This document shows positions 28,108-37,400 of a stretch of DNA of 64,000 nt, piece after piece (the first letter of the stretch is position 1; each line of letters starts with the position of its first letter). The position numbers and the translations under genes were made by a program. The notes below the pieces were generated by a model. It saw only the letters and a program-made list of their open reading frames with translations. It did no database searches and was not told the origin of the DNA. Origin of the DNA: Diphasiastrum complanatum (taxonomy: Eukaryota > Streptophyta > Lycopodiopsida > Lycopodiales > Lycopodiaceae); NCBI GenBank assembly GCA_029204225.1, contig MU832234.1, positions 1-64,000 of the forward strand, given 5' to 3'.

Positions 28108-31100
28108 TGGCCGCTCGTCTCATTTGGGATGAGGTGGAGTTGATGCCCGACAAAAAGTGGCATTGCCCTTTTTGTCGAAAGCAGTTCACAGGGAACGCCT
28201 CTCGGGTTCGAGCACATTTGGGGGGATTGCAAGTCTGACCCACGTGGGGGACGCTACGGGATCGGCGTTTGTATGGTCATCCCCTCTGCGGAGAGGGCTC
28301 GCATTCTCGAGGCATATTTTGAGCCAGTTGCTAAATCCGGCGAGCCGTCCATAGATGCCACGGACTCTGTTTCCATTGGTGCACCCACTGCCACCGACCC
28401 TGCCACTGGTACACCCAGCGCCACAGCCCCCACCCCCACCGCCAACGCCTCCGCCTCCGCCACAGCCACCCGTACCCCCTCCGCCAGTACTCCCCATGGA
28501 TCCATAGCGTCCACTGCTCAACCTACGCCTGTGCCATCACCGTCAGATTTGCACGGCCCATCCACATCCTCCGCTTCCGCACCTACACATATGCCACCAC
28601 CTCCAGGTCCGCATCGTCCATCCACATCCTCCCAGTCATCCACATTCCGAGGCACCAGACAGATGTCCATGCCAGGATCTTTCAGAGAGGGGCAGCATAG
28701 AGAGGCCACCAGGACCATAGCACAGATGTTCTATGACCTGAACCTCCCCTTTATCATGACATCATTCCGCATCTTTCGAGAGGCTATCTCGAAAGTTGCA
28801 GTCTGCGGGCCCGGCTACACACCACCCACAGCCGACGCACTACGTGGCCCTTTGCTCCAGGAGCGGGTTGCATCAGTCAGAGAGAGACTGGCTGCATTGC
28901 ATGAGGCTTGGGATAGATACGACTGTTTCATCATGGCTGATGGGTGGACTGATCGTCGTAGACGTCCACTCATCAACGTGATTGTTTCTACTTGTTACGG
29001 TTCCATGTTCCTGCGCAACATCGACGCCTCCGAGGCAGGGAGAGTGCATTCGGTCGAGTACATTTACAGCATCATCCGCGCAGCGATAGAGGAGGTCGGG
29101 CCACAACGCGTTGTCCAGGTAAATTTTCTTTCATTGGTTGCTTGGTCATTTACTGCTTAATGTTGATACAAAAGTTTTGCGTGGTTTTCCATTGATTGCA
29201 ATGTGTTTCTAAGCTGTGAACTGATCGTGTGAACGTATCTCAAAAGGTTGTGACGGACAATGCATCCAACTGCTGTGGTATGGGGGGAGCTTCTTATGGC
29301 AGAGTACCCCTCCATTGTGTGGACTCCATGTGCCGCACACTCATTGGACCTCCTCCTGCATTCCATCGGGCGCCTGCCTTGGGTCAGTGAGATTCTCACG
29401 AGGGCACTTGCGGTTGTTGACTCCGTCACATGCAAGCGCTGCATGGCTGCCCTTTTCCGCACATTCAGCAAGTAAGATGCTATTTATTTTTTTGGCTCGT
29501 TCAAGATGCTTCTTTTTTTTTGCTCGTTCCACGTGTGCCTCTCATTCCGTTTGTTAATGCAGGCTCGACTTGAAGAAGCCCGTTCGCACCCGCTTCGCCT
29601 ACTAGTTCATCATGCTTGAGCGGCTACACAAGCTCAAAGGTGATTTGCGGCACATGGCTACTTCTGCAGAGTTCACCGCCATGGATTTCTCCACGACCCC
29701 AGAGGGCTTGGCCTTCCACGACATCCTCTTCATGGAGCCTTTCTGGGTGGATATGCAGCAGCTGATGGACGCCATGCGCCCCATCTACTCTGTTCTGAGG
29801 CTCGTTGATCACGAGGGGTGCACGATGGGCCTCATATACGAGTTCATGGACCGCATAGGCGAGTCTCTCTAGCGTTCTGAGCTGGACCGGGCCAGGTATA
29901 ACTTTTTCCATCTCACCATCTTTCTTTCCATTCACACTCTGTTTCGTCTTGCTGCCGCAACACGATGGTATGTAATTGTTGCCTCCATATGGTATGGTCC
30001 ACAAGTTGGAGCCTATTCGGCGGTTGTGGCGGCGACGATGGAATAAGTTTCACCAGCCCATTCATAGTGGTCCCACATTCTGCATCCGCTGTTTCAGAGC
30101 GAGAGGCAGTACGACGATGCAGAGCTGCGTGTTGACTGGTTCTCATACATCCGCCTCCTCAACAGCGACACTGGTATCCGCAACAGGCTCGAGGAGCAGA
30201 GGCTCAGTTATAGGTAAACTCTTGCTTTGTCGTACTCAGTTACCAGTTTTCGCATTTTCTCTACAAGGTCGGTACTCACTCGAGTTGTTGCCAATTAATG
30301 CAGGACTGTTCTGCTTGCGTGTGCGAGCGGAATTGGTCAGCGTTCAGCCTTGTTCACACGAACAGGCGGAACCGTTTCGTACGACTGAGCGATGCAATGA
30401 CTTGGTGTACTATAACACCAACATCAGGGTGGTTCGACGCATCACGGAGAGCATGAGGGCAAGAGGCGCACGCGCCCTACTGCTGCAGGTATATTTCGTT
30501 GCTCTATCGTTTTGCTTTCGTATTAGTTTAAGACATCCAGTTTAATGCCCTCACGGTTGCTTCGGCTATTCTCACGAATGATTGACTTCTGCAGGTCAAT
30601 CCCGATGAGTGCCTGGTTGCAGCGGCCGATCATGACACAGAGGCAGAGGTTGATCCAAACGATGCCGCTCGGCGTGCTTTGCGGGGTGATCTCGAGGATG
30701 ATACCAATGCTGATGAGACCACCCCCCTTCCTGCTGACGTTTCATTGCCCTCCTCTGATGATGAGACCACATATGATTCAGACGAGACGGTCGACCTTGC
30801 AGGGGATGGTTCACGTGCCCCACCTAGTACTCCCGCTTCACGCCCCTTTTTAGATGATGGCTGGTCAGAGTTTGCGAGGGAGACAGAGGCTGCTGCCCAG
30901 AGACAGATAGCGCAGAGACGACTCAGAGCATCACAGGCAGGCAGTTCCTCCCAGAGACCCCCCGTGGCAGAGGGAGACCCCCAGGCAGGAGTGTACCACA
31001 GAGGGTTCCTTCCAGCAGACCCAGAGGCAGGCCTGCCAAGAGGGGACGCACTGATGATTTTTCTAGTCGTCTCTTGGCAGGCGTTGGCACAGACTTAGAG

Positions 31101-31357
31101 GAGTCCCAGATGCCTTCAGACTCCCAGCCAGACTTTGTATTTGACACCTTTGTTTGAGGATGCATCTGGCACGCAGAGGGATAATTTCTTTAGCACAGAC
31201 TTGTAGATATTGATACACACAGACTATCATGTATACTGGCATCAGATAAGATGTATATATTCTCACAGTTTATTCGTGTCATGGCTGGTTTATCATGATT
31301 GCTTACAAATGGTTAGCTCTGTGAAATTTGAATGCTTAGTTAGAAATGGTTTGCTCC

Positions 31358-31430
<73 letters not shown>

Positions 31431-34400
31431 AGCACATCTGCATCTCTCTCATAACATATGCATCATGTTCAACCATTCAACATAACACGCTAAACCCGAC
31501 ACCCTAACAAATGGCACTGTTTACATAACACCCTAAACCCTAACAAATCATCATAAACCCACAACCCCACAGCCATAACCATCAAAACAAGCCACAACCT
31601 TTAGTGGTGCAGGAATACAGTCCACAGATTCGTGATCCCGATACGAACCCAACGGATCGAGCCTGGCTCGATTCGGGTATCGTTCGATCAAAATGGCGTT
31701 TCGTCACGTGAAATGGACTAGTTTTGCAGCTTTCCGTTTGGCGGCCCAGTTTCTCCAAACGGGATCCGTTTTAGGTGCCGTTTGTTTCGGCCAGTGGACA
31801 ACCTCAATAGGAACCTGTGGGAACAGTGTGTAGGCCTGTGCTGACCTCTATACTTCTTGTAGGACTTTCAGTAGGATATTGTATATCAGAAGAGTGTGGA
31901 TAACCTTCTTGCAAACGCTATATCTTGGAAAAGTGCACTGTGGCAGGAATATTCAGGAACAAATTAGCTTTGGATCTGGATCTCTTTTATCAGGTTCCAT
32001 GAAAAATGTCGATGTCACAACATGTATCACAAGAGAGGTCTTCGTTCACTGCTATATTTGCCTACACCAATATTCTAATGAGGGAGTGTTTCAAGAGATT
32101 GTCACTCATCTAAGATGAGCTATTGTGGGTGGTCATGGTCTGCTGACTCACTAACTTTGCCAAGTTCATTTGATTCGTATCGGCATAATTGGATTCGTAT
32201 CGACATAAATTTGTCACTGCTGCAGCAGAACAGAATGGGATGATCGGTCTTGTGGTTCCCTGTAGTGAATGACATAGTTTTGCTGACCATTCACTCTTCT
32301 GGTGTCCATTTACTTCTGGAGTTTAAAATTGTGAACAACAGTTTTGTTACAGTTGTTTTCATCAGGCTATGGAATTGAGGACGCACACCACACAAGCCCA
32401 TCAAAACGCGCAAAAGTGTGGACCTATCGTATGGTTTAGTGCCAAGGGTTTAGCAAACAAACGGCGAAAAGGCCGACATCAAAGATACTGTTGAGCAAGA
32501 TTTTGATGATGATGAAGAGTACAAGCCTTCAGTTAGCCACGAAAAAAGTTCGATCTATTCCATAACTTCAAAATGCGACAGACGTACTGAAGCTGCTTGG
32601 CTCCCGACAAGGATGGTGTAAATGAAAGCCAGTTAGAGCAGGTTTTGCAATCAGTACAAAGTTTGAAAGGCAGTTTGGTTGGCTTTATACTGTTTTGTGA
32701 TTTAGGTTTTGGCTTCACTGCCCATTTCCTGAACTTAGACACCCAACGAAGCAGTATATGTCAGGCAATGTTCACTACCCTTTCATCTGGATATTTGGCC
32801 AAGAAGCCTTGCAAGAAAGCAATGGCCAAAAAGGTCCTTCTAGGGCATGCAGACGAAAGGAGTGGTTGTGTCGTCTTTACGTATTCCCGGATTTTACCAC
32901 GCCATTAATTGCTCCGTTTTCGACTCCACGTCAAATGTTTTTTGGTGAGCCTTCAGAGAAAACACCAGCTGGTTTTTGATCAGTGGATCAGAAACCAGTG
33001 GGTGCTGTCTCTGGAGGCTCACCAAAAACTTTTCACGTGGAGTCGAAGACGGAGCAATTGATGATGTGGCAAGATTCGGGGACACATACTGGCGTCAGAA
33101 CTACTCCTATCATCTTTATGCTTTGGAAGGACGTTTTTGACCATTGCTTTCTTGCATAGCTTCTTGGCCAAATATCCAGATGAAAGGGTATTGATCATTG
33201 CCTGATATATGCTGTTTCCTTGGGTGTCTGAATTCAGGAAATGGGTATTGAAGCCCATAAAACTTCCTTTCAAATTGTGTTCTTATTGCAAAACATGCTT
33301 TAACTGACTTTCACTCACACCGTCCCTATCATATACCAAGCAACTTCAATACTTCTGTCACACTTCAAACTAATGGCAGAGCTCGAACTTTCTTCCTGGC
33401 TAGCTGAAGGCTTGTACTCCTCATCATCATTAGAATCTTGCTCAACGGTATCTTTGATATCCTCCTTCTGGTTGTTTGTTTCCCAAACCCTAAACCCCAA
33501 ACCAAACAAAAGGCCAACATTTTAGCGCGTTTTGAGGTGCTTGTGTGGTGTGCGTCCTTGATTCCGTAGCCTGATGAAAACAACTGCAACAAAACTGTTG
33601 CTAACAGTGGTGAATGGTCATCAAAACCGTGCCATTCACTATAGGGAGTGAATGGTCACCAGAAGAGTGGATGGGCATCAGAACTGTGCCATTCACTACA
33701 GGGAACTAGAAGACCTACTGGCTGGCCCGACGACGAGGGACCCTTTCTCGGACCATGGCCAGCTGTTCTGTGGTGAAGTTAATTCCAATCCGTTGCATTT
33801 CCTTGCCCTCGCCAGCTGGGGTAGAGAGGAGTAGGTCCGAGAACCGTGAGGGCACGTGGCTGCAGCTCCGGTGGTCGTGCCATTATCTTTCTCTGGCTCT
33901 CGTGAAATTCTGCTTCTTGCTTCCGTTCGTTGTGTCGGCAGACATCTTCTAGTATCTGCTCCGATTTGTTGCCCATGTGTGACGTTGTACCTTCCAAAAC
34001 CCTAAATCTATCTCATCACATAGGCTATGGTACTGTGTAGGTCTTGAACTTCCCTATGTTGAATGATACTATGGAGCATAAGTAATTAGTAAGTTGTTGA
34101 GGTTCATCCGGGGAGCGCATCGTTTACCTGTATTTATATACTTATAAAATTTAGATTCGTCAGGGAGAGAGAGATAGTGAGGGCACGAGACAGAGTTTGG
34201 AGACTCAAAAAATATAAATTGTTGCTCTTTCTTGTCTGATTCTGTAGATATCAGACATGGGAGGCATGGGGGCAGTGGTTAGGTTTGTTGCAAATTTCTA
34301 GAGATTTAATGGTTATCTGTCCAATTGAGGTTGCCATTGTCGGTATTTCCCGAACGACATCATGAAGTAGAGAATCGAATTATCTATGTGTATTAGCAAC

Positions 34401-37400
34401 TGAGTCTACTTTTACACATAAAAAATTTGATACTCCCTCCTTATTTATCTTTACAGAAAGAATGTTCAAGCTCCAATGCCGACTGCAACAATCCAAATTA
34501 AAGCAACAAAAACAAATGAGCAATCCTTACTTATTCTCATATGGAATCAAATAAAATTTTGCCATTGGACTGCATTCGATGAAGTATACATCCTTATCAA
34601 AATCGGTTTCTTTTGCCTTCATCGCTCCCATAAAAAATGGACTAACAACACAAACTACACCATAAAAATCGGAACTAATACTATCCTGCAAAAAGCATCC
34701 TCCGGCTTCTACTATTACATCTGTAATCTCTGATGTTTTATCTTTAAGCTCGGCACAAAATTTGGGACCTAATCTAAGCTTCTATGTAAATCTAGAAGAA
34801 AGAAATCAAAATTGCTGAGAAGATCAATTTTATTAGCTAAGTAAGCCTCGTACTAATTATAATGGTCAGAATTAAAAAAAACTTGCGTAGGATCGTATGG
34901 AATTTTAACAAAAAAATTATGTACAAGAGCAGAAAGAGAAGTAGATACAATCTTTACAGATTTCTTGGTTATTTTGTTGAGCTCCTCTTGGGTAATCATC
35001 ACTTTTGGTGAAGAAACCTTCTGAGGAGTTGGATGAATAACACAAGAAGAGGCTGATTCTTGGTTTGAATCAGATTCTCCAGCATCTGATTCAGAGCTCA
35101 GGACGATGCGGGGTCTCTTGGCAGGGATAACTCTAGGAGGAAGAGAAGTAGTTGGCCTTCCAGATCCAGTTTTCTTGAGAACAGGCTGCTTCCTTTTCAT
35201 CCTAGAGGTAGTCCGCAAATTTGTTCTTTCTAGAGGCAGATCTCTGGAGGTGCTGGCGTTATCCACATGCAGACCAGAATAATGGTCTCAAAGTCTTCTG
35301 AGAATGACGAAATCTTTTGGCATGATGGTGACATGCTTACCATGCATGGCCAAAAGACAGGTATCCTCAAAACATTGGGCCAGAAAGTCTTCTGCAGCAC
35401 CCTGTAAGGCTTGCATGGCTGTCACGACAAACTGAACATTTAGCCCAAGTGACAGAGTGACGACAAATCGGCTGAAAGGAGCTCTAGGGATCAACAGTCA
35501 CAGTTGATCTCTGGAGTTTTCTAATCTCCCTCAGCCAAACCTACTATTTTTTTGGGTACCGTTTTGTTATTTTTTAACAGGAAGGGGCAGGTGGGTGCCA
35601 GACACCTCTGATAATTAATTCGGGGGGGGGGGGAATAAATTGTTTTTATTTCGCTTTGGGGATGTGGGACAGCGTGGGCAAGTGCCTATATTTTTCTTTT
35701 TTTGAAATTTCTTTTTTTGAAATTTCTTTTTTTGAAAATGGGAGATGCGTTTGGACGCGGACGCACCTCTGAGGTGTCCGTGTCCGGACGCCTCCGGGGA
35801 CGCGCGTCAGGACACGCGTCCGTGTCCAGGGTCCGCTTCCTGAGAGCTAGGCTATGAGCAAGTTGACTTAATGAAATGTAGGTCTTCCATATTCTTTGTA
35901 GGGACTTTATTTGATTGGCGTTGCTCTTTAGTGCTAGCTTTCATCATGACTAAGTCTAGTGACTTCTTTGTACAAATGCATGAAAGCTAATGTGGACTTA
36001 TTCGCGAATGTGACTTGCACTTGCTCTTGGGTGCTGATGAAGTGAGTAGGGATCAGTTGTGTTGGAACAACATATTGGATGCAAAGCATTCCAATACTTT
36101 GGAGCAGAGTGAAATATATTTTTTGTCTTCTAGATTTTTGAAATCTGAATTTGAATTTCATTTTATTAATTTTTCTCTTTAATGTTAGCCTTCATTGCGA
36201 CAGAGTCTGCTCTTCACCTTTGGAGAAGTATTGGAAACTTAGTATGTTGGTCTTCGAATAATGTTGGTCTTTGAATATTATATGAAACCTATTGGGAGCA
36301 TGTGTTTGTGCATATGACCTACTCTTGGGCATCGACCTAGTGAGTAGGGATGTCATAGCGTTTGGTCCACACTATGCATGATGAAGTTGATGGTTTGAGA
36401 CTTTGTGGGTGGACTCCATAAGGTTGAAGATTGCACGCCTCCTTTGTTATGTTGTGCACTATCCACCAAGACATAACTTTGATTATCTGTAATAGGCTTC
36501 CTTTTGTAGGGTATAATCTGAATTTTCTGCAGACATAACTCTGATTATCTTATTTTCCATTTCATGTGTTAGGGCCTCCTTTTGTGGGGTATAAGCTGAA
36601 ATTTTTGGCTTGTAACATAGATTGGCTACATGTAACATCAACCTCCAAAGGATTAGGAGGATGATTCGATTTTAAAAAAGAGGCCCTATTTTCAAATTAG
36701 AACCCTTCATATAGCTGGCCTACAATCACATTTTTAAGAATTGTTAGGGATGAAGCTGGTGCCACAAATTTGCAGCTCCCTAGCCACTATATTACAGGAG
36801 TTTGAACATTAGATGAATGAGAATGAAGCTTCCAATTAGCAGCCCCGAGTGGGTTCCAAATTCCCTTTCGCTGCAGTTTAGTTAATTTCTCTCATGCAAC
36901 CTCTTTTTTTTTGCATAGCATTCTGTGCCACCTATCAAACAGTATATTGGCCATTTACACGTGTATGGACAACCGTGGAACTAGACGTACGTACTTCCCT
37001 CTATGTGTATAATTGCAAGTGTGATAATTCTGAACAAGCTAGATTTGGAATATATGATATTCCTTTACCACACACACCATGCCCAGTTGTTGGGCACTTA
37101 ATGACTTCATAATTTCATAGATTGGACATACTTTTACTAAGGTCCAGAATATTTATGCCAAGTGTAAATGGACCAAACTATATACCCCCATCATTTCTAT
37201 TCTAAGGCTTTTTTGGAGAATTTTGTGCTGTGATGCTGCCATGAGATTGTTGCGCTGCATTAATACCTTCTGGCTTTTTTTTTATCTTATTTTCCAATCC
37301 CTTTTTTTGCTTTTGTGCTGTTCAATTACATACACGAGTTCTCAGTCTTGCTATTCCTTTTCAGGTTGCGGATATCAAGCGCCTCAATGGATTAGCCACC

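Larger units (their letters stand above)
27529..35844 (+). mobile_element. 8.3-kb hAT-like transposon with cargo
   Basis: The 8-mer AGCTAGGC occurs immediately outside both ends (27521-27528 and 35845-35852), the size of a hAT target duplication. Both ends are packed with GC-rich GGACGCG/CGCGTCC motifs (left 27529-27690, right 35745-35844) unlike the AT-rich surroundings, and both have A/T runs just inside them. The ends are only loosely inverted (CAGTCCGGGCCGGAC against CTCAGGAAGCGGACC). Inside are a broken hAT transposase, telo-box-like motifs, microsatellites, a large inverted repeat and an H3-like exon. Boundaries are well supported; whether all cargo moved as one unit is not. Confidence 0.75.
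19191..37364. other. LysM gene intron 1, 18.2 kb, filled with nested transposons
   Basis: The borders are GAG|GTATTGTG and TTTTCAG|GTT. The interior holds a copia remnant split by a gypsy remnant, a MITE fragment, an 8.3-kb hAT-like element with extra cargo, and dispersed repeats, each listed separately. Confidence 0.88.

Noticed and set aside
28186-28521. Glycine-rich and valine/alanine-rich minus-strand frames
   Set aside because: Antisense of the Pro/Ser/Thr-rich linker of the hAT transposase.
33487-33505. AAACCCTAAACCCC in the right hairpin arm as an interstitial telomere
   Set aside because: Only about two units, not matched in the left arm; too short to call.
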